Part shown: positions 25,150 to 34,098 of the stretch, one piece after another
How the letters are laid out: the number at the start of each line of letters is the position of its first letter
Numbering within the stretch: position 1 is the stretch's first letter
Source: G963663365 sp963663365
GTDB taxonomy: Bacteria; Hinthialibacterota; Hinthialibacteria; Hinthialibacterales; G963663365
Direction of reading: 5' to 3'
DNA: 64,000 nucleotides
Assembly (NCBI GenBank): GCA_963663365.2
Contig: CAXXIH010000003.1
Location: 788,462-852,461 of the forward strand
Made by a program: the position numbers and the translations under genes
The notes under the pieces: model-generated
The model's input: the letters and a program-made list of their open reading frames with translations, nothing else
What the model was told of the DNA's origin: nothing
The model's database searches: none

Positions 25150-26936
25150 GATTTCACCTTCATGAGTGCTCCAAGTATGTCTTCCGTTCGCTGATAGAGC
25201 TGACGGGCTGCCATGCCGTCGTTATCCGGGGAGGCGGCATAACGTGACCGGGCCAAATCCTCCAACAATTGCCGAATATCCGATGCAATTTCCGGCGATA
25301 CACCAACATCGCTCAATGACTTTTCAACTTCGCTGGAAGTAATACCCCGCGCGGGAACAGTCCATCGGTCGGCGATGTAATCTGTGAGCGTTTTTTCGAG
25401 CAGTGCCCCAGCTTCTGCGACATCTTTTTCAAGCAGACTTCGTGCATCTTTCAGCAATCGTTGGGCGGCCTTGGGAGCGCGTACTGTGCGCGCAAATCCC
25501 TCATCCTCGGCCAGACGTAACGCACGGCGATGCCATACCCAAGCGCCGACCAATAGAACCGCCGGGAAGATAAGAACTAAGATGAAGATTGGACCGGCAT
25601 AGAGATTCAGTTTGATAGCCTGGCCGGTCTTTGGCCCTGTGGCAATATGCCTGAAATCCTCGCCGGAGAGTTCGATTTCTCTGCGGCCGCCGGAAAGCGC
25701 GATCCGTTCCCCCCGATGGCCTGTGGCCGGAGTTACGGTAATACGGATAGGCTTCGATTCCAGCCGGACAAATTTCTCTTTATGGGGATCAAAAAACACA
25801 TAAGAAACCTTGCCGAGATCGAACTCGCCTTCTTCACGCGGCACCATCAGAACTTCATAACGTACGCGTCCAACAGTTCCATTTCTGGTCAGGTCGGATT
25901 TGATATCGGTAGACGGTTCATACCGTTCAAAGGCCGGATCGGATGGCAATTTCGGGGGCGGCAATTGATCGATATTCCCCTCGCCCACCAAAGTCACAGA
26001 CAAAGTCAGCGCCTGACCGACTTCGAGTGTGGCTAGGTCGACTCCTGCCTCAAGTTGGAACGTGCCGACGGCCCCGGAAAAGTCTTCGGGACGGCCCTCA
26101 GTGGGGACATCCAGAACATTCAGCACAAATGGAGCACTGCGCGCCATGGAACGGTAACGGCCGCCGACAAAATAGGAAATTGGAATCGGTTCGATTTTTA
26201 ACTGACCGGGAGCCAAAGGATAAAGAATGATCGTCTCGATTGTATCTGCTACATACGCATTGCCATTGACCGGCTGAGCGAGTCTGGCTCTCTCTCGCGA
26301 ATCGGGAACGGATTTCACCAAGCATCCCGGGAATTTATTATCCAAATTATATTCTTCAATCTGAATAGCACGGCGGTTGGGATAAACAAATGTCGGCTTA
26401 ATCGGGATGGGTTGCCCGATATAATACGTATTTTGTTCGTAGCGAAGATCGAATTGAATTCCGTATTGATCCATTCGAGATGGATCGATACGAATTTCAT
26501 CGCCGTGCGACGGCTCCGCATTTTGTTGTTGAGGCGCTTCAAGCACAGTAAGGCTAACCGGCGGGGCGGTTGCCGTTTGATTACCGGCTGTCGCTTTTAT
26601 GCCTTTGATATCATACGACCCGGGTTTTGTCGCCGAAATTTGGTAAATGTAGCTTCGTGATGCCTGAGAAACGAAGCCACCCGGTCCTAAATATGATTTT
26701 TGATAAAAAGCGCCTGCCTTATAAAAACCGAAAGACAATCCCGGTATCGTCGGCATTTCAGGTTGAGGTGGATTGATATCGGTTGATTTGACTGTGACGG
26801 TCACTTCCAAATTCGCAATTTCACCCATTCGGATGATATTATTCTGCAATTCAGCGGCAACCTCCACCTGCGCCGAGGCCAGGCCTGCGCTGCAGAGAAC
26901 AATCACCAGAATATGGACGAAAATAGACCTCACCAA
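25146..26936 (-). CDS. batD: BatD-like oxygen-tolerance protein
   Basis: 596 residues. A signal peptide (cleavage near ASAQVEV) is followed by several immunoglobulin-like beta domains (VEVAAELQNNIIRMGEIANL and later repeats), one membrane span (~452-472, FILVLIFPAVLLVGAWVW) and a cytoplasmic helical tail. This matches BatD. It overlaps batC by 7 bp and batE by 4 bp, so translation is coupled. Unlike the two shorter BatD-like proteins upstream, this one has the full periplasmic length. Confidence 0.88.
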   Translation of the reverse strand: MVRSIFVHILVIVLCSAGLASAQVEVAAELQNNIIRMGEIANLEVTVTVKSTDINPPQPEMPTIPGLSFGFYKAGAFYQKSYLGPGGFVSQASRSYIYQISATKPGSYDIKGIKATAGNQTATAPPVSLTVLEAPQQQNAEPSHGDEIRIDPSRMDQYGIQFDLRYEQNTYYIGQPIPIKPTFVYPNRRAIQIEEYNLDNKFPGCLVKSVPDSRERARLAQPVNGNAYVADTIETIILYPLAPGQLKIEPIPISYFVGGRYRSMARSAPFVLNVLDVPTEGRPEDFSGAVGTFQLEAGVDLATLEVGQALTLSVTLVGEGNIDQLPPPKLPSDPAFERYEPSTDIKSDLTRNGTVGRVRYEVLMVPREEGEFDLGKVSYVFFDPHKEKFVRLESKPIRITVTPATGHRGERIALSGGRREIELSGEDFRHIATGPKTGQAIKLNLYAGPIFILVLIFPAVLLVGAWVWHRRALRLAEDEGFARTVRAPKAAQRLLKDARSLLEKDVAEAGALLEKTLTDYIADRWTVPARGITSSEVEKSLSDVGVSPEIASDIRQLLEDLARSRYAASPDNDGMAARQLYQRTEDILGALMKVKS

Positions 26937-27826
26937 TCTTTCTCCACAGGATGACGGCGGCTGTTATCAACACGCTGCTTTTGCCGCCGGTTCTTTTCAT
27001 CGCGTTCCATGGCATCAAGAAAGCGCTGCACTTCCGCTTCGCTCATTTCCCCGTCTTCACGCTCCTCGCCATTGTCTTGTTGTTCTTGAGTAGAGGCCTG
27101 TGCGTCTTGTTGTTGCTGTTTATCCTCTTGTTCCGCTTGCGAACCGCCAGTGGGCGTCGGAGTCGCAGTCGGCTGCTGATCTTGCCCGCTTTGATTCTGA
27201 TTTTGTTCGTCTTCCTTCTTCTCCTGGTCTTCTTGTTTCTGTTGTTGACCGGAAGACGATTGATCTTGCTGTTCCGATTCCTGATTCTGGTTCTGTTTTT
27301 CCTGGTCCTGTTGTTCGGACTCTTCGGAGTTGTTTTGCTGGCTCTTGTCCTGATTACCGCCCTGTTGCTGTTGTTTGTTTTGATCCAGTTGTTCTTTTAG
27401 GCGAATGCGGGCGATTTCAAGATTGTATTTCGTATCTTCGTCATCGGGAGCAAGACGCAATGCACGCTCATAAGCATCGATAGCCCCCAAGTAATCTTCT
27501 TGTTGAAATTTTGCATTGCCGAAACCATAGAGTCCCTGCATATCAAGTTGCGGCTTGCCGGTGCCGGCGACTTTGGCATACTCCGAGGCTGCGCTGATAT
27601 AGTCTCCGGCGGCATAAAGGGCGTTCCCCAAATTCACCCTTAGTTCCGGCGATTCAGGGTCGTATGTTCCGGCGGCGTCGATATATTCGCGCGCGGCTTC
27701 ATCATAGAGCCCTTCTTCATATTGACCATTGGCGGCTTCGACCTTTTCCTTAAACGGATTCAGCCAGGCTCCATGCCAACAGAGCAGGAGTGCGAGAGGA
27801 ACAATATGGATCGCGATCCGTTTCAT
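26930..27826 (-). CDS. batC: BatC-like TPR protein with Gln/Glu-rich tail
   Basis: 298 residues. A signal or anchor sequence leads into three TPR-like units (~25-145; ANGQYEEGLYDEAAREYIDA, VNLGNALYAAGDYISAASEY, ALRLAPDDEDTKYNLEIARI). A ~140-residue low-complexity tail rich in Gln, Glu, Lys, Asp and Ser follows. TPR plus Q/E-rich tail is typical of BatC. It overlaps batB by 4 bp. Likely located at the membrane or periplasm as a scaffold for BatA/BatB; this is inference from the family. Confidence 0.85.
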   Translation of the reverse strand: MKRIAIHIVPLALLLCWHGAWLNPFKEKVEAANGQYEEGLYDEAAREYIDAAGTYDPESPELRVNLGNALYAAGDYISAASEYAKVAGTGKPQLDMQGLYGFGNAKFQQEDYLGAIDAYERALRLAPDDEDTKYNLEIARIRLKEQLDQNKQQQQGGNQDKSQQNNSEESEQQDQEKQNQNQESEQQDQSSSGQQQKQEDQEKKEDEQNQNQSGQDQQPTATPTPTGGSQAEQEDKQQQQDAQASTQEQQDNGEEREDGEMSEAEVQRFLDAMERDEKNRRQKQRVDNSRRHPVEKDW

Positions 27827-28866
27827 GATTCCGCCTCCACAGTTTTTTTACGGCGCGGGCGGTCTGTCATGAGCAATTCGGCAATTAAAAGGATTAAGAC
27901 CGGTGCAAGAAACCATTGATACCGGTCTTGGTATTTGGTGGTCATCCGCGCGGAAAATTCCTTTTCCTGACGTTTGCGCTCAATATCCTGATAGATTTCA
28001 TCTAATTCAAAAGCATCCGGTGTTGCTTGATAGAAAGCGCCCCCGGTGACGAATGCGATCTGCCGTAAACCGGCTTCATCCAAACGGCTCATAACAATTT
28101 GATTGTCACGGCCTCTTTTGTGACCGGTGACCTGGCCTTGTTCGTCCTTTTCGGGAATTGGAGCACCATCCCGCGAGCCGATTCCAACCGTATAAATGAT
28201 GATATTTTCTTCTGCCGCAAGTTTGGCTTGTTCCTCCGCATCACCAGTGGTTTGTTCGCCGTCGGTAATTAAGATGACCACTCGAGAGGTTTCCTTTTCA
28301 GGAATAAAAGCGCTGCGCGCCACTTCAATCGCGCGGCCGATGTTCGTACCCGGCAGAGGCACGGTGCCGATATCGATATCGGACAGAAACAGCCGAGCCG
28401 CCGCATAATCGATGGTGAGCGGACAGGATATAAAAGCCTCCCCCGCATAGCTGACCAAGGCAATACGGTCTCCTTGCAAGCGATTGATCAGCTGTTCTAT
28501 TTCGCGTTTGGCTTTGGCCATCCGGCTTGGCTGAATATCTTCAACACCCATCGATTTAGACGTATCTAAAGCAACAACAATATCTCGGCCCTTGCGAATC
28601 AGGGGTGTTTCAACCGTTCCCCACTGAGGCCGGGCCAGCACAATCAAAACCATCAATACAATAACAAAAAGTATGATTTGCCGTCTTTTTTGACGTTCCC
28701 GGTCAACACTTTGCAGAAGACGATCAAGCAACTCGGGCGATCCCAGACGTTGGAAATCGCGCAAGCGCCGCTTCCAGGCCCAGATCAGGAACCAAGCAAG
28801 CAGAGGTAGTCCTACAATGGCGATATCACCATACCTATGCGCGCCCCATGCCAACCAATCAAACAT
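27823..28866 (-). CDS. batB: BatB-like VWA membrane protein
   Basis: 347 residues. An N-terminal membrane span and a second near residues 64-78 precede a von Willebrand factor A domain with an intact MIDAS: DTSKS at residue 101 and TDGEQT later. A C-terminal membrane span (WFLAPVLILLIAELLM) closes the protein. This VWA-between-helices order is that of BatA/BatB. It starts 14 bp after batA. VWA proteins of this type work with MoxR AAA+ ATPases, and moxR lies upstream in the same array. Confidence 0.9.
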   Translation of the reverse strand: MFDWLAWGAHRYGDIAIVGLPLLAWFLIWAWKRRLRDFQRLGSPELLDRLLQSVDRERQKRRQIILFVIVLMVLIVLARPQWGTVETPLIRKGRDIVVALDTSKSMGVEDIQPSRMAKAKREIEQLINRLQGDRIALVSYAGEAFISCPLTIDYAAARLFLSDIDIGTVPLPGTNIGRAIEVARSAFIPEKETSRVVILITDGEQTTGDAEEQAKLAAEENIIIYTVGIGSRDGAPIPEKDEQGQVTGHKRGRDNQIVMSRLDEAGLRQIAFVTGGAFYQATPDAFELDEIYQDIERKRQEKEFSARMTTKYQDRYQWFLAPVLILLIAELLMTDRPRRKKTVEAES

Positions 28867-28880
28867 CGTCCAATCGCCTT

Positions 28881-29909
28881 TTACGGTAACTTTCTCAGCC
28901 TTGTATTGGCTAAGATGATTTCTAGCAAAAACAATAAGAGAGCCGGTACCAGCGCATAGGGGAACAACTCCTGAAAACGCCGGTGCCCTTTGGTTTCGAT
29001 TTCGCTTTTTTCAAGACTGCTGATTTCTTGGAAAATCGCCTCCAGGCCTTCACGGTCGAGCGCCCGGAAATATTTTCCTCCAGTAGTATCCGCAACCTCG
29101 CGCAATGTTTTCTCGTCGACCTCTTCCCCTTGAACCCGGCGCAGTTCGGGCCCAAAGAAACTTTTATACCGTGCAAAAACCGGCCCGGATGTACCGACGC
29201 CGATTGTATAAATTTTGATGCCTAACTTCTCGGCCATCTTGGCCGCATCAACAGGCGTAATCTCACCGCGATTGTTTTGACCGTCAGTGATTAGAACCAT
29301 CACTTTGTTTTTAGCTTCCGTGTGCCGGATGCGGGATAATCCTGTGGCAATGGCCAAACCGATCGCTGTGCCTTCTTCTGTCACATCACCAATTTCGGTC
29401 TTTTCGAGGAAACTCGTCAAAATGCCGTAATCAACGGTTAATGGGCTGCGCGTATAAGCTTCGCCCGCGTAAACGACAAGCCCAATACGGTCGTTTTCGC
29501 GCCCTTTGATAAAATCGCGCACGACTTCTTTGGTTATCGAAAGACGGTCGCGATCACCGCCGAATGGCTGGTCGATCAGTTCCATACTTCCGGAAATATC
29601 AACCAACAGGAGTATATCAACACCGTGTGTAATAACTTCCTCGGTAATGAGTTCAGATTGAGGACGCGCCAAGGCAATGATTACTAAGATAATCATCAGA
29701 GTCCGTAAGACGAACAACAATGTCCGGGCACGATGGCGAATCGGCACCGCCGCACTGGAAGAGTCTGAAATCCCCAAAGCGCGTGTAATGCGCCGTACAT
29801 CGCTAAAGACCAATGGGCCAATCACACCACTTTGGCGGCGATAACGATAAACGAGGTAAGGAATCAGCAATAAAAGCAGTAGATAAACCGGTGAGGCGAA
29901 TCTCAACAT
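28881..29909 (-). CDS. batA: BatA-like VWA membrane protein
   Basis: 342 residues with the same plan as BatB: membrane spans at ~8-22 and ~63-80, a VWA domain with MIDAS DISGS at residue 104 and TDGQNN, and a C-terminal membrane span (ALVPALLLFLLEIIL). The start ATG shares its A with the TAA stop of the upstream BatD-like gene, so translation is coupled. Together with BatB it would form the MoxR-regulated membrane complex. Confidence 0.9.
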   Translation of the reverse strand: MLRFASPVYLLLLLLIPYLVYRYRRQSGVIGPLVFSDVRRITRALGISDSSSAAVPIRHRARTLLFVLRTLMIILVIIALARPQSELITEEVITHGVDILLLVDISGSMELIDQPFGGDRDRLSITKEVVRDFIKGRENDRIGLVVYAGEAYTRSPLTVDYGILTSFLEKTEIGDVTEEGTAIGLAIATGLSRIRHTEAKNKVMVLITDGQNNRGEITPVDAAKMAEKLGIKIYTIGVGTSGPVFARYKSFFGPELRRVQGEEVDEKTLREVADTTGGKYFRALDREGLEAIFQEISSLEKSEIETKGHRRFQELFPYALVPALLLFLLEIILANTRLRKLP

Positions 29910-30946
29910 TAGGCCGCCTCCTTCTCAACCGGTGATTTATTGTCATCGGTTTCTGTGGTTTCGTCCACTGGCTTTGTCTTTTCAACAAACGATTCCATCT
30001 CATCCAATAATTCGCGTCCTTGATCTTGAGATGTAGGAATCTGTGCGAATTTTACATAGTCGGCCGCTTCCAGAATCTTTTTTAGTTCCGGCAGATAAGC
30101 CTGTCCTTTTTCGTGAACGCGCAACGCGGCGATAATCTCGGATGTTGTAGAATCGGGTGCATCGATTGCCCAAATCCGCAGGAGATAATCGCGAAGGGCC
30201 GCGGTTAGACGTTCCATCCAATCCGAGGCCGCCTCTGTATCTAATTCAGCGATAGTCTCACGAAGCTGACTTAAAATACGCTGTGCAATCACATGTGGCG
30301 GGATTTTCTCGGCAATCGCAATGGCTTCTTGTTTCCTGCGGTAGGCGAACGCCCAAAACAGAAGTGCGAGGATCACAACCAGAACCGCCGCAGCAATGGC
30401 AATCACCATCGGCAACCGGCTTTCGCCTTCCACACTCAACTGCGGCTTGGGTGGACGCAAGGTAAGGTTTTCGGACTCTTCCGGAGTCAAACGCCGGACA
30501 TGTATCGGAAGTGAAGTCGTGGAAACAGTCCCCTGCTCTTCGGCATCGCCGCTATGATATGTAAATGCAATCGTCAGCGGAGGAACTTCATAATCACCGG
30601 TGACATAGGTGGAGACTGTGTAGTGGTCGATACGCCGGGCTTTGCCATCCGGTAAGGATTCCGGCTCTCCGAATTGAAATCCTTGAAGTTCAAATGCACC
30701 GAAATCCGGTGTCACTGATTGTTCGGCCAGTTCGATCTTTTGCGGATTGTATTCGATGGTCACATCGACGGTAATCCGGTCGCCGATGGTGATTTCCATT
30801 GGATCCGCGGAAATACTGACAGTTGGCAAATCGGCTTCGGGAAATTCGGCGTATGTATAGCTCGCAGTCAGCAAACAAATGCAGACAAGCGCACAAATCC
30901 CGGTCTGAAATGTGCCCAATCTATGTTTTTTATGCGCATCAATCAT
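29909..30946 (-). CDS. Short BatD-like membrane protein
   Basis: About 345 residues. A signal peptide (cleavage near TYAEFPE) is followed by one beta-sandwich domain (TVSISADPMEITIGDRITVDVTIEY), a membrane span (~190-211, MVIAIAAAVLVVILALLFWAFAY) and a cytoplasmic helical domain (~215-330). It resembles one N-terminal module of BatD fused to a DUF4381-like tail. Such proteins often occur with MoxR/BatA genes. ATG at 30946 is preferred; GTG at 30955 would add three residues and neither ribosome site is good. It lies between a PpiC gene and batA. Confidence 0.7.
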   Translation of the reverse strand: MIDAHKKHRLGTFQTGICALVCICLLTASYTYAEFPEADLPTVSISADPMEITIGDRITVDVTIEYNPQKIELAEQSVTPDFGAFELQGFQFGEPESLPDGKARRIDHYTVSTYVTGDYEVPPLTIAFTYHSGDAEEQGTVSTTSLPIHVRRLTPEESENLTLRPPKPQLSVEGESRLPMVIAIAAAVLVVILALLFWAFAYRRKQEAIAIAEKIPPHVIAQRILSQLRETIAELDTEAASDWMERLTAALRDYLLRIWAIDAPDSTTSEIIAALRVHEKGQAYLPELKKILEAADYVKFAQIPTSQDQGRELLDEMESFVEKTKPVDETTETDDNKSPVEKEAA

Positions 30947-30957
30947 GATCTGCACTG

Positions 30958-32250
30958 TTATTGCCTATTACCCACAGGTAAACCATTGCCCGCAGGGGCA
31001 GCCGCGGGGGCTGCTGAGATATTTTGATCGTAGATCTTTACCTTTTCCGCTTTCATCATACGTTGAATGTATGCTTGGACCGCGTCATGTTCGCGTTCCC
31101 GTTTCACCATATTTTCAATTTGTGTTTTGGTTTCTTCAAACGTATGAATTTGTTCGGGAGTTTCTTCAGTGATATAGAAAATATGCCATCCTTTATCGCT
31201 TTGGATCGGCTCGCTTACATCGCCTTGTTTCAGTTCTGAAATTGATTTGGCGATTTCCGGTTGCTGTCCCAATCCGGGAACGTAATCGCTCCCCTCGCGG
31301 AGAGCGCCTAAAGCTCCGCCTTTTGCTTTGGTGTCTTCGTCAGTAGAAACTTCTTTGGCAAGTTCAGAAAAATCGCCATTTTGTTCATATTGCTTTTTGG
31401 CTGCAGCCGCTTCTGCTTCTGTTTCACAAAGAATATGGGCAACCTTTAATGAACGCGGGGTTTTAAATTCGTCTTTGTGCGCATTGTAAAAATTCTCAAG
31501 ATCCGATGGCCCGACTGTGACCGTATCGGCGATCTCACTCCGATAAACAACTTGAGCCAGGATTTGTTCTTGCAGGTCACGGACTTTTTTACGGATTTCG
31601 GGATCCTGGTCGAGTCCCTTGCGCCGCGCCGCGTCGGCTAATAAATGTTCCAGGATCATAGTCTTCAGCAATTCGAGTTTTTGTTCAGGTTTATCATATT
31701 GTGAACGCATAAACTGCTGCATTGCCATGATTCGATCTTCAAGATCGCCCATACGGATTTCTGTTTCTCCAACTGTGGCGATGATCGGGCCTGAAGATTC
31801 GGGCACAGGCTCTTGGTCTTTGCCGGGGGTTGTGAGTTGATTGATGCTTCGTTGCGCATCGTAATCACGGCCCAGTGCCGAAAGGCAGGTCACGCGTTGC
31901 CGTCTGGCATCATCGGCGATCTTTTCTTTTGGGTACAGTTCGAGAATTTGCGTGTAAGCCGTCAGCGCGCGCTCATAATCGGCGATATGTTCCTGACATA
32001 TCTGTCCGATTTTATAAAGCATGTTCGCTTTTTGTTGAGGCGCCAAACCAGGTGAATTCTGAAGATACAGTTCGTAATAATCGGCTGCCGGCGCATAAAG
32101 CGCATCACGCTCAAACGCGGCCGCAATGGTCTTAAATTCCTCGGGAGGTGTTCCCCCGCCATTGGCCGGAGGGTGCAATAACACAACAACCTGTAATACC
32201 AGGACCAGCACCAACAAAATGATTACAATCGAAGCCGTACCCGACTTCAT
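30958..32250 (-). CDS. PpiC/parvulin-type prolyl isomerase with TPR segment
   Basis: About 430 residues. An N-terminal membrane anchor (IVIILLVLVLVLQVVVLLH) leads to a TPR-like region (~40-125), a SurA/PrsA-like helical chaperone part, and a parvulin domain (~260-370: SLKVAHILCETEAEA, GGALGALREGSDYVPGLG, SDKGWHIFYI). A Lys/Ala-rich tail follows. It should assist folding of exported proteins outside the inner membrane. ATG at 32250 follows AAGGAG by eight bases. It is embedded in the Bat array, where this protein type is not a standard member. Confidence 0.85.
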   Translation of the reverse strand: MKSGTASIVIILLVLVLVLQVVVLLHPPANGGGTPPEEFKTIAAAFERDALYAPAADYYELYLQNSPGLAPQQKANMLYKIGQICQEHIADYERALTAYTQILELYPKEKIADDARRQRVTCLSALGRDYDAQRSINQLTTPGKDQEPVPESSGPIIATVGETEIRMGDLEDRIMAMQQFMRSQYDKPEQKLELLKTMILEHLLADAARRKGLDQDPEIRKKVRDLQEQILAQVVYRSEIADTVTVGPSDLENFYNAHKDEFKTPRSLKVAHILCETEAEAAAAKKQYEQNGDFSELAKEVSTDEDTKAKGGALGALREGSDYVPGLGQQPEIAKSISELKQGDVSEPIQSDKGWHIFYITEETPEQIHTFEETKTQIENMVKREREHDAVQAYIQRMMKAEKVKIYDQNISAAPAAAPAGNGLPVGNRQ

Positions 32251-32301
32251 GGGCGATTCTCCTTCATGCCGCACCCTAACCCGCTTAATCCATTGATGGT
32301 C

Positions 32302-33177
32302 TTACATACGTTTTGACCGTTCATGAAAAAAACGGATTAACGGATTAACATAGTCTTCATTGGTTAATAATGGGATGTGGTCTACATCCAAACGGCGCAG
32401 GCGGTCTTGAAGAGACAGCCGCGCGCCAATGTTTGTCGTTTTATATTGCTCCTGAAAACGTATATCAGTTGTATCGATTACGATCACTTCTCCGGTTTCG
32501 GCATCCTGCAATTCTAAAAAGCCTACCGGCGGCAACTCCAATTCCCGGGGGTCTGTGACCGAAATTGTTAAAAGATCATGCCTGCGGTTCACACTCCGCA
32601 ATGCCTGTTCGTAATTTTCGCCTAAAAAATCCGAAATCAGAAAAACAACGGCCCGGCGGCGCTGTACACGCCCCACAAAATCGAGCGCGCCCGACAAATC
32701 CGTTCCATCTCCCTTTGGCTCGAAGGCCAAGAGTTCGCGAATCAGACGCATTACGTGTTCTTTGCCTTTTTTGGGCGGAATGAAACGCTCTACGCGATCT
32801 GTAAACAGAACCAAACCGACACGGTCGTTATTGCGAATTGCGGAAAATGCCAACAACGCCGATAATTCCGTCGCCATCTCGTTCTTTTGCCGTCCGCTGG
32901 TACCGAATTTTCCCGATGAAGAGACATCGACAGCCAACAGAACCGTCAACTCACGCTCTTCTTTAAATCGTTTTACATGCGGGATGCCGGTGCGTGCCGT
33001 CACGTTCCAATCGATAGTGCGCACGTCGTCACCCTGCTCGTATTCGCGGACTTCTTCGAATTCCATCCCGCGTCCTTTAAATACGGAATGATATTCGCCT
33101 GCAAGAACATCGTTTACCAACCTGCGGGTTTTAATCTCGATGCGGCGAACGCTACGGAGGAGGTCTTTAGGATTCAC
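32302..33177 (-). CDS. DUF58 (VWA-like) protein
   Basis: 291 residues with the DUF58 hallmark GRGMEFEEVREYEQGDDVR-(T)-IDW and a degenerate VWA fold (LLAVDVSSSGKFG). The family is the standard partner of MoxR ATPases in bat-type operons and is probably cytoplasmic. The GTG start is preceded by AAAGGAGGAG and overlaps the glycosyltransferase stop by 4 bp. Confidence 0.9.
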   Translation of the reverse strand: MNPKDLLRSVRRIEIKTRRLVNDVLAGEYHSVFKGRGMEFEEVREYEQGDDVRTIDWNVTARTGIPHVKRFKEERELTVLLAVDVSSSGKFGTSGRQKNEMATELSALLAFSAIRNNDRVGLVLFTDRVERFIPPKKGKEHVMRLIRELLAFEPKGDGTDLSGALDFVGRVQRRRAVVFLISDFLGENYEQALRSVNRRHDLLTISVTDPRELELPPVGFLELQDAETGEVIVIDTTDIRFQEQYKTTNIGARLSLQDRLRRLDVDHIPLLTNEDYVNPLIRFFHERSKRM

Positions 33178-34058
33178 GGTTTATCTCCTCCTTTCGATTG
33201 ACTGCGCAATCCGGCGATTACGGTCTGCGCCTCGCGAAGCTGCTGGTCCATGGAACGCAATTGCTGGACGGCCTGGGATAGCTGTTGATCGCGGTTCCGA
33301 ATTTCACGCTTTAATGCGAATGTACTTTTAAAGATATCATCGAAGCGCGCATTTCGTTCGTCTTTATAGCGCTCTTTGATGATCTTCTCGTTCTCATGAT
33401 ATCGTTCCTGTTCAAGAATATTCGAGTTGTCATCCCGCCGCCGGTATTCGCCGATTTGCTTGGCGATATGGTGAAAATCATATTTGCGCGACAGGCGAAT
33501 CAACATATCCCAGTCTTCATAAACCAACAGCGATTCATCGAACGGACCGACATCTTCCAAACAACGTTTCGCGATCAGTAGGCAGTTGATCGGAATGTAA
33601 TTCGCCAAGAGAAAATTGTCCCGGTTAAAATCGAAGGAATAGACCAACTGTTCCTGCACTTTTTGAAATTTACCGTAGGCGTCACGCTGAAAGGTTACGT
33701 TGATAACATCGCCATAAACGATTGGGTATCCCGTTGATTTTGCATGCCCCACCAGTGTTTCCACATGATGCGGGTAAACGATATCGTCGTCATCCACAAA
33801 GGCCACGTAAGTACCTTTTGCATGGGCTACACCGGTGTTGAGCGCCGCGGTACGGCCACGGTTGGTCGAATGGACAATATATTGGATACGTAACTCGGGA
33901 AACGCATCGATAACTTCCTGCACATCTTCACCGGCGTCGTTTACAAGAACAACTTCAAAGTCCTTAAATGTCTGCACATTCATGCTATTGAGGCATTCGC
34001 GCAGACGTTCGGCGCGGTTGTAGGTGCGAGTAACGATGCTGACCAGCGGATTATCCAT
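33174..34058 (-). CDS. Family 2 glycosyltransferase
   Basis: About 294 residues. The GT-A fold starts at once (LVSIVTRTYNRAERLRECLN) and has the nucleotide-sugar/metal motif FVDDDDIVYP and an acceptor-side segment VYEDWDMLIRLS. After ~220 residues comes a C-terminal coiled coil (REIRNRDQQLSQAVQQLRSM). No membrane span is seen. It lies between moxR and the DUF58 gene and overlaps the latter, so it is part of the same transcript; this is an unusual place for a glycosyltransferase. Donor and acceptor sugars are unknown. ATG at 34058 follows GGAG by nine bases. Confidence 0.87.
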   Translation of the reverse strand: MDNPLVSIVTRTYNRAERLRECLNSMNVQTFKDFEVVLVNDAGEDVQEVIDAFPELRIQYIVHSTNRGRTAALNTGVAHAKGTYVAFVDDDDIVYPHHVETLVGHAKSTGYPIVYGDVINVTFQRDAYGKFQKVQEQLVYSFDFNRDNFLLANYIPINCLLIAKRCLEDVGPFDESLLVYEDWDMLIRLSRKYDFHHIAKQIGEYRRRDDNSNILEQERYHENEKIIKERYKDERNARFDDIFKSTFALKREIRNRDQQLSQAVQQLRSMDQQLREAQTVIAGLRSQSKGGDKP

Positions 34059-34098
34059 TCGATCCGGCTCCAATTCGAGATATCTTCACTTGAATGGC

